This document shows, in pieces, positions 8,529-16,559 of a stretch of DNA of 32,005 bases; within the stretch, counting starts at the first letter, position 1; the number at the start of each line of letters is the position of its first letter. The DNA comes from Desulfuromonas sp. (GTDB lineage Bacteria; Desulfobacterota; Desulfuromonadia; Desulfuromonadales; Geopsychrobacteraceae), in NCBI GenBank assembly GCA_002869695.1, contig PKUD01000173.1:1-32005 (forward strand), read 5' to 3'. The notes below the pieces were generated by a model. The model made no database searches and was not told the origin of the DNA. It saw nothing but the letters and a program-made list of their open reading frames with translations. The translations under genes were made by a program, and so were the position numbers.

Positions 8529-9352
8529 TTCAGGAAATCCCGCCAGAGCTGCACGCACAGCGCGGGACGGCTCATAAAGGGGGCGTGACCGACATCTTCG
8601 AGCAACTGCCATTGGCTGTCGGGGAGCGTCTCGGCCAGCATCCGCCCGGCCGGCCAGGGAACAATCCGGTCCTGGCGGCCGTGCATGATCAGAACCGGGC
8701 CGTGCAGCGCAGACAGCAGCGAGCGGTAATCGCCTGCGGCAAGGATCTCCAGCGTCGCCAGGCAATCCTCAGCCAGCGGCAGGCGCGAACGACGCACGGC
8801 AAAGCCGAGCAGTTCGTGGCGGCGCTCCGCCGGCAGATCCTCCCCGGCAAACTGGAGGTCAAAAAAATCCCCGAGAGTTTGCTGGTATTTGCTCTGCAGC
8901 TGGCGTCGCATGACCAGCAGCTGGGCGTGCGGCAGACCATGAGACCAGTCGTCACCGGCACAGAACCGGGGGGTCGTCGAAATCAGCAACAGCCTGGAGA
9001 CCTCAAGGTCCGGCCGACCGGCCATGGCCATGGCCACCTGCCCGCCCAATGACCAGCCGAGCAGAGCAACCCGTGAGAGGCCGATTGCGCCCAGCCAGGT
9101 GGCGATGTCGTCAGCCAGCAGATCCAGGCTGTAATGGGCACCGTGGTCGGACCAGCCATGGCCGCGCAGATCGGGACAAAGCACATGGAAGTCTGCGGCC
9201 AGTGCACTGGCGACTTCGCTGAAGACAGCGCCCGACATCGACCAGCCGTGCAGCATCACCAGCGGCGCACCCTGGCCGAACTCCCGCCAGGCCAGTTCGC
9301 GACCGTCGTCAAAACGATGAAAATGAACGTTGGCGGTCACAGTCTCAGTCAT
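8525..9352 (-). CDS. bioH: Alpha/beta hydrolase BioH, pimeloyl-ACP methyl ester carboxylesterase
   Basis: Hydrolyses the methyl ester of pimeloyl-ACP, which ends chain elongation and releases pimeloyl-ACP for BioF. The 275-residue protein has the nucleophile elbow GWSLGG with S101, the acid D228 in GRQDRIVP and the histidine H256 in VGHAPF. An oxyanion-region HGWSMSG is at about 35-41. Length and motifs fit E. coli BioH. The ATG at 9352 overlaps the bioF end by eight bases and has GGGGAG upstream; the TTG at 9373 is in frame but inside bioF. Position between bioF and bioC is the main reason for choosing BioH over a general hydrolase. Confidence 0.88.
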   Translation of the reverse strand: MTETVTANVHFHRFDDGRELAWREFGQGAPLVMLHGWSMSGAVFSEVASALAADFHVLCPDLRGHGWSDHGAHYSLDLLADDIATWLGAIGLSRVALLGWSLGGQVAMAMAGRPDLEVSRLLLISTTPRFCAGDDWSHGLPHAQLLVMRRQLQSKYQQTLGDFFDLQFAGEDLPAERRHELLGFAVRRSRLPLAEDCLATLEILAAGDYRSLLSALHGPVLIMHGRQDRIVPWPAGRMLAETLPDSQWQLLEDVGHAPFMSRPALCVQLWRDFLK

Positions 9353-10529
9353 TCCGCGCAAGCTCCCCGGCAATGGTCGCCACGATCAGCCTGGCGGCCT
9401 GCTGAAGTTCCGCCTGGCTATGATCCGCCATCAGGGTGGCGCGCAGGCGACAGGTTCCAGCCGGGACCGTCGGCGGGCGGATACCGCTGAGAAAAATCCC
9501 CTGGCGGAACAGTTCGTCGGCGATCGCCATGGTCGGTGCCGGTTCACCGATCAGGATCGGCACGATCTGGGTCTGACTGCCACACAGATCGAGACCGGCG
9601 TCAAGCAGGATGCGACTGAACAGTGCGCGGTTGAACGCCAGTTGCTGCCTTCTGCGCTGGCCTTCCGAACCGGCGATCAGATCGATGGCCGCAAGGTTGG
9701 CGGCGAGCACGCCGGGTGGCAGGCTGGTGGAAAAGATAAAACTGCGCGCGCGGTTGATCAGGGTATCGACAATCGCCCGCGAGGCGGCCAGATAGGCCCC
9801 GAAACTGCCGTAGGCTTTGCCGAAGGTGCCCATCTGCAGATCGATGCTGTCGCTGCAGCCGAAGAACTCGCCTGTACCGCGGCCGGAGTCACCCAGTACG
9901 CCCCCCCCATGGGCGTCATCCACCATCAACCAGGCATCGTAGCGCTGTTTCAGCCGGACCAGTTGGTCCAGGGGGGCGAGATCGCCATCCATACTGAAAA
10001 CACCGTCGACGACGATCAGCCAGCGCCCTTTGCGGTTGGCACTCTCCTGCCGCATCAGAGCTTCGAGGGCGGCCATGTCATTGTGCTCGAAGACCAGCAC
10101 CCGGGCACCGGAGAGGCGGCAGCCGTCGATGATTGAGGCATGGTTCAGCCGATCGGAAAAAACTACATCCGCCGGTCCGAGTAACCCCTGAATGATACCG
10201 TTGTTCGCCGCATAGCCGCTGTTGAAAACCAGCGCGGCCTCGGTTCCCTTGAAGCCGGCCAGCCGCTCTTCAAGGCGATGATGCAGGTTCATGCTGCCGG
10301 AAACCAGACGGCTGGCGCCTGAACCGGTACCGAAATCACGGGTCGCCTTAATCGCCGCCTCGACCAGCAGCGGATGGTTGGCCAGGCCGAGATAGTTATT
10401 CGAACAGAGCAGCAGTTTCTCCTCGCCATCCACCGAGACCCGTGGTCCCTGCGCGCTGTCGATACAGCGCAAAGAACGGAGCATGCCCCGTTCGGCCAGC
10501 TCGACAAGTTGTCGTTGCAGTTCCTGCAT
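9345..10529 (-). CDS. bioF: 8-amino-7-oxononanoate synthase BioF
   Basis: PLP-dependent enzyme that condenses pimeloyl-ACP or pimeloyl-CoA with L-alanine to give 8-amino-7-oxononanoate, CO2 and the free carrier. The 394-residue length is typical. The substrate-site segment NNYLGLANHP appears near residue 43, VDDAHGGGVLG near 200-212 contains the PLP-contacting Asp and His, and the Schiff-base lysine is K238 in TFGKAYGSFG. The gene starts 5 bases after the bioW stop and overlaps bioH by 8 bases. It is the convergence point of the BioW and BioC/BioH routes found beside it. Confidence 0.95.
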   Translation of the reverse strand: MQELQRQLVELAERGMLRSLRCIDSAQGPRVSVDGEEKLLLCSNNYLGLANHPLLVEAAIKATRDFGTGSGASRLVSGSMNLHHRLEERLAGFKGTEAALVFNSGYAANNGIIQGLLGPADVVFSDRLNHASIIDGCRLSGARVLVFEHNDMAALEALMRQESANRKGRWLIVVDGVFSMDGDLAPLDQLVRLKQRYDAWLMVDDAHGGGVLGDSGRGTGEFFGCSDSIDLQMGTFGKAYGSFGAYLAASRAIVDTLINRARSFIFSTSLPPGVLAANLAAIDLIAGSEGQRRRQQLAFNRALFSRILLDAGLDLCGSQTQIVPILIGEPAPTMAIADELFRQGIFLSGIRPPTVPAGTCRLRATLMADHSQAELQQAARLIVATIAGELARND

Positions 10530-10534
10530 AGTGA

Positions 10535-11335
10535 TTATTCCGGCCAGGGCAACATGTCACTGATGCTGCCGAGTTGTTCAATCAGATAAGGGGTATTTTG
10601 CAGATAATCGACCAGGCCCGCCAGGTCCAGGCCCGCCGGCCGAATAAAGAATGCCCGTCCGCCCCGCTCTTCACCGGCCGGCTTGAGCTGGCTGATCCGC
10701 TGGTAGCCGGAGGCGCTGGCAACATAACCTGCCAGGTAATCGGGGTCGTCGGACCAGCAGAGTTCAGCAACCACCTCCGCTGCGGCGCTGACCTTGCTGG
10801 CGAGAATCAGCGCTTCGACGACCTGCGGCCGGTCGAGGCCGGAGCCGGCGAGGCGGCGACGCAGTTCCGCGCGCTGCGATGAGCGGATATCCATGCGGCT
10901 GACCCGGATTCCGCGGGCCCGGTCCGGCTCCATTCGCTCGCCGGTGCAGGCATCGACCAACATCGCGCCACGCATGCTGTTGCCGTCGGGCGCCGCTCCA
11001 GCGGTCAACGCGGCCATGGCCCCGGCCACTGCGGGCGCGGCGACTCCTGCTTCTGCCAACAGGCGCTCTGCCAGGTCACGCCCCTCCTGCCAGCGCTCCA
11101 CCCGAAACCCGGTAAGATTTAACAGCCGGCCGCTGACGACCTGTTCGGGCACAACTTCCTCGACCTTGAGACTGATGCAGTCCGCCCTGCCGCGCGGGTG
11201 CGTAAGCGCGCGCTGCAACATCCCGACAAGTTCCTTTTCGACGAGTGGAGACTCTTCGAGCAGCCGTTCGGCTCCGGACAGGTGCTGCCCTTTCGCTGTG
11301 GCATGCATGCGAATGTTGAGTAAATTCCCTGACAT
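10535..11335 (-). CDS. bioW: 6-carboxyhexanoate-CoA ligase BioW
   Basis: Activates pimelate to pimeloyl-CoA using ATP and CoA. The 266-residue protein shows the BioW signatures: IRMHATAKGQHLSGAER near the N terminus and the conserved RGIRVSRMD in the middle. The C-terminal half contains a serine/glycine-rich LAGYVASASGYQRI segment typical of the family. The ATG at 11335 has no recognisable ribosome binding site. It lies next to the transcription start predicted from the upstream promoter, so leaderless translation is possible; alternatively the ATG at 11308 is used. It is the first gene of the biotin operon, behind a BirA-type operator. Coexistence with bioC and bioH is unusual. Confidence 0.9.
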   Translation of the reverse strand: MSGNLLNIRMHATAKGQHLSGAERLLEESPLVEKELVGMLQRALTHPRGRADCISLKVEEVVPEQVVSGRLLNLTGFRVERWQEGRDLAERLLAEAGVAAPAVAGAMAALTAGAAPDGNSMRGAMLVDACTGERMEPDRARGIRVSRMDIRSSQRAELRRRLAGSGLDRPQVVEALILASKVSAAAEVVAELCWSDDPDYLAGYVASASGYQRISQLKPAGEERGGRAFFIRPAGLDLAGLVDYLQNTPYLIEQLGSISDMLPWPE

Positions 11336-11342
11336 GGCGGTG

Positions 11343-11371
11343 AAACTAGCATGCAGAAGGAGCCTTGTCAA
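11343..11371 (-). promoter_or_regulatory. Sigma-70 promoter of the biotin operon
   Basis: Minus-strand TTGACA (11371-11366), a 17-base spacer and TAGTTT (11348-11343), preceded by TG in the extended -10 position. The -35 box is inside one arm of the BirA-type operator, so bound repressor would block RNA polymerase. The predicted start of transcription falls at about 11336, next to the bioW ATG. Confidence 0.55.
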
Positions 11372-11400
11372 CCAGACACCAGGGCAAGGTTGACAAGGCT
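11361..11400. promoter_or_regulatory. BirA-type biotin operator (inverted repeat)
   Basis: A perfect 13-bp inverted repeat with a 14-base spacer; arms are at 11361-11373 and 11388-11400. The core reads TTGTCAACC-N14-GGTTGACAA. This matches the BirA operator pattern TTGTAAACC-N(14-16)-GGTTTACAA with one symmetric substitution per arm. It lies between bioW and the divergent ccsA gene and overlaps the bioW -35 box. A BirA with an N-terminal DNA-binding domain would be needed; that gene is not in this window. Confidence 0.75.
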
Positions 11401-11415
11401 GGCGACGTTCGAATA

Positions 11416-11444
11416 TTGACGATCGGCGAACGAACTGCGATAAC
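11416..11444 (+). promoter_or_regulatory. Possible promoter of the ccsA-resB pair
   Basis: TTGACG at 11416-11421, a 17-base spacer and GATAAC at 11439-11444, 26 bases before the ATG at 11471. The -10 box is only a fair match. An alternative is the TTGACA at 11390-11395 in the operator arm with AATATT at 11412-11417. Confidence 0.4.
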
Positions 11445-11470
11445 TATCCTATTGCGTGACAGAGGACTTC

Positions 11471-12265
11471 ATGACAAACCTTCACCTGCTCCAGGCCGCC
11501 ACGGTGTGCTATACGCTCTCCGTCCTTGCCTACCTGACACAGCTCATGCTGCACAAGAGCTGGCTGCAGCGCGCCGCCCTGTTGCTGGTGTCAAGCGGCT
11601 TCCTGCTGCAATCGAGCTGCCTTGCCTGGCGTTGGCACCTTGCCGGGTTCCTGCCGGTCACCAATCTCTTTTCCACGCTGTTCTTTTTCAGCTGGGCCCT
11701 GGCGGCCTGCTATCTGTACTTTGAACTGCGCTACCGGATCGGTGCGTCAGGGCTGTTTGTGATGTTTCTCAATCTGCTCCTGCTGAGCGTCGCCCTGCGC
11801 CGGGACGCAGCGATTCCGCCTCTGGTCGCGGCTCTCGACACGCCCTTTTTCAGTCTCCACATCGCTTTTTCTTTCCTCGGCTATGCCCTGTTTGCAATGG
11901 CCTTTTCGCTGGGAGGGCTTTACCTGATCCAGCGGTTCATGCCGAACCGGCATCTCCCCGATCTGAGCCTGCTGCGCAAGCTCAATGAAGAGGCAATTTT
12001 CCTCGGTTTCGCCCTGTTCACCCTCTGCCTGGTGATCGGTGCAGTCTGGGCCTACTGGGCCTGGGGCTACTATTTTTCCTGGAACATCAAGGGGATCTGG
12101 TCCTTCCTGGTGTGGTTGTTCTATGCCGGCATGTGCCATGCGAAATTCATCAGGCGCTGGCAGGGCACGGGTTACGCGCTGCTGTCGATCGCCGGCTTCG
12201 GGGTTGTCCTGTTTACCTATCTGGGGATCGGCCTGCTGCTCGACAGCAACCACCCGCTGGAGTAG
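11471..12265 (+). CDS. Cytochrome c biogenesis protein CcsA/ResC with altered WWD motif
   Basis: Membrane protein of System II cytochrome c maturation. CcsA-type proteins carry haem across the membrane and present it to apocytochromes together with ResB. The 264-residue protein has about eight hydrophobic segments. Conserved histidine candidates are H130 (SLHIAF) and H223 (GMCH), flanking the WWD region at about 193-216. The usual WDPKE core is replaced by WNIKG at 204-208, so Asp, Pro and Glu are all lost while the surrounding tryptophans remain. I chose the ATG at 11471 because GAGGAC precedes it; a GTG at 11456 adds five residues. It is directly followed by resB. Confidence 0.85.
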   Translation: MTNLHLLQAATVCYTLSVLAYLTQLMLHKSWLQRAALLLVSSGFLLQSSCLAWRWHLAGFLPVTNLFSTLFFFSWALAACYLYFELRYRIGASGLFVMFLNLLLLSVALRRDAAIPPLVAALDTPFFSLHIAFSFLGYALFAMAFSLGGLYLIQRFMPNRHLPDLSLLRKLNEEAIFLGFALFTLCLVIGAVWAYWAWGYYFSWNIKGIWSFLVWLFYAGMCHAKFIRRWQGTGYALLSIAGFGVVLFTYLGIGLLLDSNHPLE

Positions 12266-12271
12266 CGAACG

Positions 12272-13318
12272 ATGGTGATGCGCATCTGGAACCTGTTCTG
12301 CTCGCTGAAACTGGCTATCTGGCTGGCCTCCATTGCCACCCTGCTGCTGATGGGGGGGTCCCTGCTGGTCCCGTTCAATGGCCGGGTCTTCGGTTCGATG
12401 GACCAGGTCCCCTTCGCGACCTGGCTGAGCGACACGGCCAGTAAACAGCTTTCTCTGACCTGGTGGTTCTGGCTGGCGGCCCTGATTATGATCCTGTTCG
12501 GGCTCAATACGCTCTGTTGCTTCCTCGACTGGCTGCTGCATATCAGGTCCCGCTGGCGCAAAGCGGGCGAATACCTGCTGCACCTGGGGGTGGTGCTGGT
12601 CCTGCTGGCCTACATCTGGGGCAGTTTCGGCGGCTGGCGGAATCCGGGCCTGCAGCTCAGGGTCGGCGTACCGGTTGCGCTCCCGCAGTGGCCGGGCCAC
12701 ACCCTGCGACTGGACGAGTTCACCCCGCTCTTTTCCGGCACAGGTCCGCCTCAGGACATGATCAGCCAGCTCACCCTGCTGGAGAACAACGAGGAGCGTC
12801 TTTCCGCCAGGGTCGGCATCAATGCCCCGCTGCTGCACAACGGCCTGGTGATTACCCCGGTGTCCTTCGGCCAGGAACCGGTCGGACTGCGCTTTGCCGC
12901 GCCTGACGGCACCCGTCACGAACTGCTCAGCGGCGGGTTGCTCGATCTGAAAAACGGCAGCGAACTCCGGCTGCTGCGCTTTGTCGCCGACCTGCAGCAG
13001 CGCAGTGATGGCAGCCTCTACTTCCGCGACGACCGCCTGGGGGTCCCGGCCTACGAGGTGCACATCAGCTATGCCGACGGCGGCAGCTGGCGGGGCTGGT
13101 ACCTGCCCACCAAAGGCCTGCCTCGCCAATTGAAGATGGCCGGCTTCAATCTGCAGCCGGTCGCGCCCGTCTACCAGAGCTACAGTGTCCTGACCGTCAA
13201 CTACGATCCTGGTGCCCGGCTGGCTGCTATCGGCGCCACGCTGATGACGATCGGGGTCCTGCTGGCGCTGGTCTCTTTCTACCGCAAGCGGACCCGTCAA
13301 GACCGGCCTGAAATCTGA
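12272..13318 (+). CDS. resB: Cytochrome c biogenesis protein ResB (Ccs1)
   Basis: Partner of CcsA in System II cytochrome c biogenesis, thought to bind apocytochrome and haem on the periplasmic side. The 348-residue protein has hydrophobic segments near residues 13-33, 65-85 and 98-115. A large soluble domain follows (about 120-300), with a last membrane segment near 310-330 and a basic tail. This topology is characteristic of ResB. The start ATG lies 6 bases after the ccsA stop, and a GGAG at the end of ccsA serves as ribosome binding site. The two genes form a compact operon, so the unusual CcsA is probably still used with this ResB. Confidence 0.88.
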   Translation: MVMRIWNLFCSLKLAIWLASIATLLLMGGSLLVPFNGRVFGSMDQVPFATWLSDTASKQLSLTWWFWLAALIMILFGLNTLCCFLDWLLHIRSRWRKAGEYLLHLGVVLVLLAYIWGSFGGWRNPGLQLRVGVPVALPQWPGHTLRLDEFTPLFSGTGPPQDMISQLTLLENNEERLSARVGINAPLLHNGLVITPVSFGQEPVGLRFAAPDGTRHELLSGGLLDLKNGSELRLLRFVADLQQRSDGSLYFRDDRLGVPAYEVHISYADGGSWRGWYLPTKGLPRQLKMAGFNLQPVAPVYQSYSVLTVNYDPGARLAAIGATLMTIGVLLALVSFYRKRTRQDRPEI

Positions 13319-13338
13319 AGATTTACTTTATTAAAATC

Positions 13339-13366
13339 TTGTCATTATTTTAAATTCTGCTATATT
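13339..13366 (+). promoter_or_regulatory. Sigma-70 promoter of the receiver-GAF gene
   Basis: TTGTCA at 13339-13344, a 16-base spacer and TATATT at 13361-13366, with an upstream TGC that fits an extended -10. An octamer TTACTTTA occurs on both sides (13323-13330 and 13372-13379). The region is strongly AT-rich compared with its neighbours. Confidence 0.6.
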
Positions 13367-13391
13367 AAAGGTTACTTTAAGGAGGAGGAGC

Positions 13392-14384
13392 ATGACCGAC
13401 GAAAGAGTTTTGGTCGTTGATCACATTGACGACCGGCGCGAGCACCTGGCCGAGCTGATTTCCAGCCAGGGAATCAATGTCCTGCAGGCGTCAACCTGCG
13501 AGGACTGCCTCTCCCTGCTCGCACATGAAAAAGTCGGAATTATCCTCAGCGAAACGGAACTGCCGAAGAAAAGCGGCCTGTTCCTGCTCAAGGAAGTCAA
13601 GCACAGCAGCCCCGACACCGAAGTCATCCTGCTGACCCATAACGCGTCCTCGTTTAACCTGCTGCAGGCCCTGCGCCTGGGGGCCTATGACTTCATCGTG
13701 CGCCCGATAGACACCGGGGAAATTCTTTTCAACACCCTGGGTCGGGCCTTTACCCACCGGCATCATCTGCAGCAGCGGGAAGATCTGCTGCAGGAACTGG
13801 AGACCAAGAACCGCAAGCTCAACCAGACCTTGCACCGGATGCAGTCGCTGACCGACGCTATCGCAAAAATTGCCGCGCTGAGCGACATCCAGAAGTCCTT
13901 CACGACCCTGCTGGAGGTCGCCATCAAGGACCTCTCAGCCCGCTCCGGATTTGTCGCGCTGTTTGACAAGAAGAACGAGAACCTCGGCATCAAGGTCAGC
14001 CGTGGAATCGGCAATGTCGCCAGCCAGAAATTTGCCCGGCAGCTGCCCGCCGGACTGACCACCGCCATCGCCCATCAGGCAAAAGACCTGCTGGTGGCCT
14101 CTGCGCTCCCCAATGCCCTGGCGACCATGCTCAACAGCCACGAAGAACAGCTCTACAGTTTCCCGGGATTGATTGCGGTTCCGCTGAGGATCAAGGAGAG
14201 ACTCGCCGGGATGCTGTTCATCTCAGGCCATCAGAAGAACAGCCACTTTGCCGATCATGACCTGCTCTACCTGACCCAACTCGTCCAGCACACCCAAATC
14301 CAACTGGAGAAGGACGGCCTGATCCACCAGCTGAGCAAAAACAAAAAGGGCAATGTTACCCCGCTCAGGGCCATCGTCTCCTGA
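13392..14384 (+). CDS. Pseudo-receiver/GAF domain protein
   Basis: The 330-residue protein has a response-regulator receiver fold (about 4-120), a coiled linker (about 122-155) and a GAF domain (about 160-315). There is no DNA-binding, HD or GGDEF output. The phospho-acceptor aspartate is replaced by E54 (ILSETELP), the conserved lysine by R104 (FIVRPID), and the acidic pair by D10-H11; the switch threonine T82 is kept. Glu at this site often mimics the phosphorylated state, so the domain may be permanently active or act only in protein binding. It probably works through protein partners or a GAF ligand. An AAGGAGGAG ribosome binding site precedes the ATG. It stands alone, between its own promoter and a terminator. 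Confidence 0.85.
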   Translation: MTDERVLVVDHIDDRREHLAELISSQGINVLQASTCEDCLSLLAHEKVGIILSETELPKKSGLFLLKEVKHSSPDTEVILLTHNASSFNLLQALRLGAYDFIVRPIDTGEILFNTLGRAFTHRHHLQQREDLLQELETKNRKLNQTLHRMQSLTDAIAKIAALSDIQKSFTTLLEVAIKDLSARSGFVALFDKKNENLGIKVSRGIGNVASQKFARQLPAGLTTAIAHQAKDLLVASALPNALATMLNSHEEQLYSFPGLIAVPLRIKERLAGMLFISGHQKNSHFADHDLLYLTQLVQHTQIQLEKDGLIHQLSKNKKGNVTPLRAIVS

Positions 14385-14408
14385 GGATGACAGTCTCTGC
14401 AAAGCGTT

Positions 14409-14446
14409 AAAAGGGGGAATGGCTCAATGACCATTCCCCCTTTTTT
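14409..14446. terminator. Bidirectional rho-independent terminator
   Basis: A 14-bp stem (AAAAGGGGGAATGG with its complement), an 8-base loop, and T runs on both strands. It separates the convergent receiver-GAF and methyltransferase genes. Confidence 0.92.
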
Positions 14447-14475
14447 ATTAGAGACTTGGTTATCAAACCTTCAGA

Positions 14476-15390
14476 TCAATTCTTGTTTTCCAGGCGAAAC
14501 AGAGCGAGATTCAGACCGCGCTGCGGATAGTGCTCGGGAAAAGCCGCACCGGCCGTATAGCTGCCGATTTTTGCCAGGCTGGGCGCTGATGCAAGAACAA
14601 GGTCATCGAGAAATCGCGGCGGCAGATGGGGCGCACTGAGGCAGGCAAGGACTTCGCCGCCGGGGTTCAACAGCTCCGGGAGTCTGCGCACCAGCTTCGG
14701 CCAGTGACGTTCGGCGGTAAAGCTCTTCCCCTGGGTGGCGGGCGGGTCACAGACAATCAGATCGAACGGCCCCAACCTGCGCAGTCGGCTCTGGCTGCGG
14801 AACAGCTCGTGGGGCAGAAAACTGACAGCGCGGAGATCCTGACTGTTGAGCTGATGGTTGATCCGCCCCAGATCGAGGGCACCGCGATTCATGTCAAGGT
14901 TGACGACCCTGCTGGCCCCGCCTGCCATGGCGGCCACCGAGAAGCTGCAGGTATAGGCAAACAGGTTCAGCACCGACCGGTTGCCGCTCCGTTCCCGGAC
15001 CACCGCTCTACCGCTCGCCATATCGGGGAAGAATCCGACATTCTGCGCATCGCCAAGACGCAAGCGAAAGCGGAGACCATTTTCCATGGCGTCAACCGTG
15101 GCCGGAAGTCTTCCGCTGAGGAGCCTGCCCGGAGCATTGACCAGAAACCGTTCCTGCAGCCAGACGGCCTGCAGGTCGGGGAGCAGCTCCGCCAGCAGGC
15201 AGCAGAGCTGCCGCAGCCAGTCATCGTCCCGCTGACGGTAGAGGGTCACCAGCACGACCGGAGGATAATAGTCGATGAGCAGATCTTCATAGCCGGGAAA
15301 ACAGTGCCCACGGCCATGAAACAGCCGGCCGGATTCACCCTGCGCCGGAAGTCGCTGCAGAATCTGCTGCCGCACCACCGTCAGCATCAT
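14476..15390 (-). CDS. Class I SAM-dependent methyltransferase, RlmI/RlmK-like
   Basis: Probable RNA methyltransferase of 304 residues. The catalytic domain resembles the RlmI/RlmK 23S rRNA methyltransferases. It has QNVGFFPDM before the SAM site, motif I in [12 protein letters not shown], the SAM-binding acid in VVNLDMN, and VCDPPA as the catalytic NPPY-like region. A full N-terminal PUA domain is not evident, so the protein is shorter than RlmI; the target nucleotide is unknown. The ATG at 15390 overlaps the threonine aldolase stop by four bases (ATGA). A second ATG is at 15387, and the longer frame to 15411 lies inside the upstream gene. Confidence 0.82.
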   Translation of the reverse strand: MMLTVVRQQILQRLPAQGESGRLFHGRGHCFPGYEDLLIDYYPPVVLVTLYRQRDDDWLRQLCCLLAELLPDLQAVWLQERFLVNAPGRLLSGRLPATVDAMENGLRFRLRLGDAQNVGFFPDMASGRAVVRERSGNRSVLNLFAYTCSFSVAAMAGGASRVVNLDMNRGALDLGRINHQLNSQDLRAVSFLPHELFRSQSRLRRLGPFDLIVCDPPATQGKSFTAERHWPKLVRRLPELLNPGGEVLACLSAPHLPPRFLDDLVLASAPSLAKIGSYTAGAAFPEHYPQRGLNLALFRLENKN

Positions 15391-16412
15391 GCCCCACGCG
15401 GGGAGAGGCAATCGGCAAACGCGTCGACAACCCGATCGATATCCCGGGAATCGACATCCAGGTGGGTCACCAGGCGCAGGTCTCCGTAGCCGCCGACCAG
15501 GATACCGCGCTCGGCGAGAAAAGATTGCAGCGTCACAAGCCGGCTCTTGGCAGCCCGGACAAAGACCATGTTGGTCTGCACAGCGCCGGGATCAATCTCT
15601 ATGCCATCCAGGCCACTCAACCCCTCCGCCAGCCGGCGTGCGTTGTGGTGATCTTCAGCCAGCCGCTCGACCTGTTCGGTCAATGCCAGAATCCCCGCCG
15701 CCGCCAGAACACCAGCCTGACGCATGCCGCCGCCAACGACTTTGCGCCAGCGCCGAGCCGTGCCTATCAATGCAGCGGAGCCGCACAAAACCGACCCGAC
15801 CGGCGCCCCGAGGCCTTTGGAGAGACAGATCGACACGGAGTCGTAGTGACGGGTAATCCGTTCCAGGGGGACCTGCTGCTGAACCGCGGCGTTGAACACC
15901 CGGGCGCCGTCAAGGTGGATGGCAAGACCATGTTCGCGGGCCAGAGAGGCGGCAGACTGCTGGTAATCCAGCGGCAGAACCTTACCGGCCTGGGTGTTTT
16001 CCAAACAGAGCAGCCGGGTGTTGGCAAAATGGCAGTCCTGCGGCTTGATCGCCGCAGCAACCTTCTCCAGGTCCAGGCTGCCGTCGCTGGCGAAATCGAG
16101 CGGTTGCGGCTGGATACTGCCCAGCACCGCCGCCCCGCCGCCCTCATAGCGGTAGGTGTGGGCCGTCTGGCCGGCGATATACTCATCGCCCCGCTGACAA
16201 TGGCTCAGCAGGGCCAGCAGGTTGCTCTGGGTCCCACTGCAGACGAACAGGGCGGCCTCCATGCCCGCCAACTCCGCTGCCAGTCCTTCCAGACGGTTGA
16301 CGGTGGGATCCTCACCATAGACATCATCCCCGACCTCTGCGCTCGACATCAGCTTGCGCATGGCAGCCGTCGGCCTGGTGACCGTGTCGCTGCGCAGATC
16401 AATGATTTTCAT
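15387..16412 (-). CDS. ltaE: Low-specificity L-threonine aldolase
   Basis: PLP enzyme that splits L-threonine or allo-threonine into glycine and acetaldehyde. The 341-residue length fits the family. It begins with [12 protein letters not shown], the usual start, and has the [15 protein letters not shown] segment near 28-42. HLDGAR is the cofactor-contacting Asp region, and the Schiff-base lysine lies in [12 protein letters not shown]. The ATG at 16412 is preceded by AAGGAGAGAG, while the longer frame to 16436 has no such site. It shares a transcript with the downstream methyltransferase, though the functional link is not obvious. Confidence 0.92.
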   Translation of the reverse strand: MKIIDLRSDTVTRPTAAMRKLMSSAEVGDDVYGEDPTVNRLEGLAAELAGMEAALFVCSGTQSNLLALLSHCQRGDEYIAGQTAHTYRYEGGGAAVLGSIQPQPLDFASDGSLDLEKVAAAIKPQDCHFANTRLLCLENTQAGKVLPLDYQQSAASLAREHGLAIHLDGARVFNAAVQQQVPLERITRHYDSVSICLSKGLGAPVGSVLCGSAALIGTARRWRKVVGGGMRQAGVLAAAGILALTEQVERLAEDHHNARRLAEGLSGLDGIEIDPGAVQTNMVFVRAAKSRLVTLQSFLAERGILVGGYGDLRLVTHLDVDSRDIDRVVDAFADCLSPRGA

Positions 16413-16495
16413 CAATCTCTCTCCTTGGGCAGACAATCATCCCGAAAGCAGTCATGGGTGTCGCTCCACTGGAGCTCCTCCACCGCCGCAGTCGC

Positions 16496-16531
16496 AAAAA
16501 AAAGAAGCTGTCTCCGCGCAACAGCTTCTTT
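16496..16531 (-). terminator. Rho-independent terminator of the beta-barrel gene
   Basis: Minus-strand stem AAAGAAGCTGT with its complement, a 9-base loop and a run of eight T (read as A on the plus strand at 16496-16503). It lies about 28 bases after the outer-membrane protein stop. Confidence 0.88.
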
Positions 16532-16559
16532 GTTTGCACACGCATTCCCCGGCGGTCGC

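Noticed and set aside
11747-13300. A 517-codon open frame on the minus strand
   Set aside because: It lies antisense to ccsA and resB, has low-complexity Gln/Arg/Asp-rich translation and no ribosome binding site; it is a GC-driven shadow.
13323-13379. TTACTTTA octamers around the receiver-GAF promoter, resembling half of the lexA palindrome
   Set aside because: Neither copy is followed by the second half of the palindrome, and the region is AT-rich, so chance is the likely cause.
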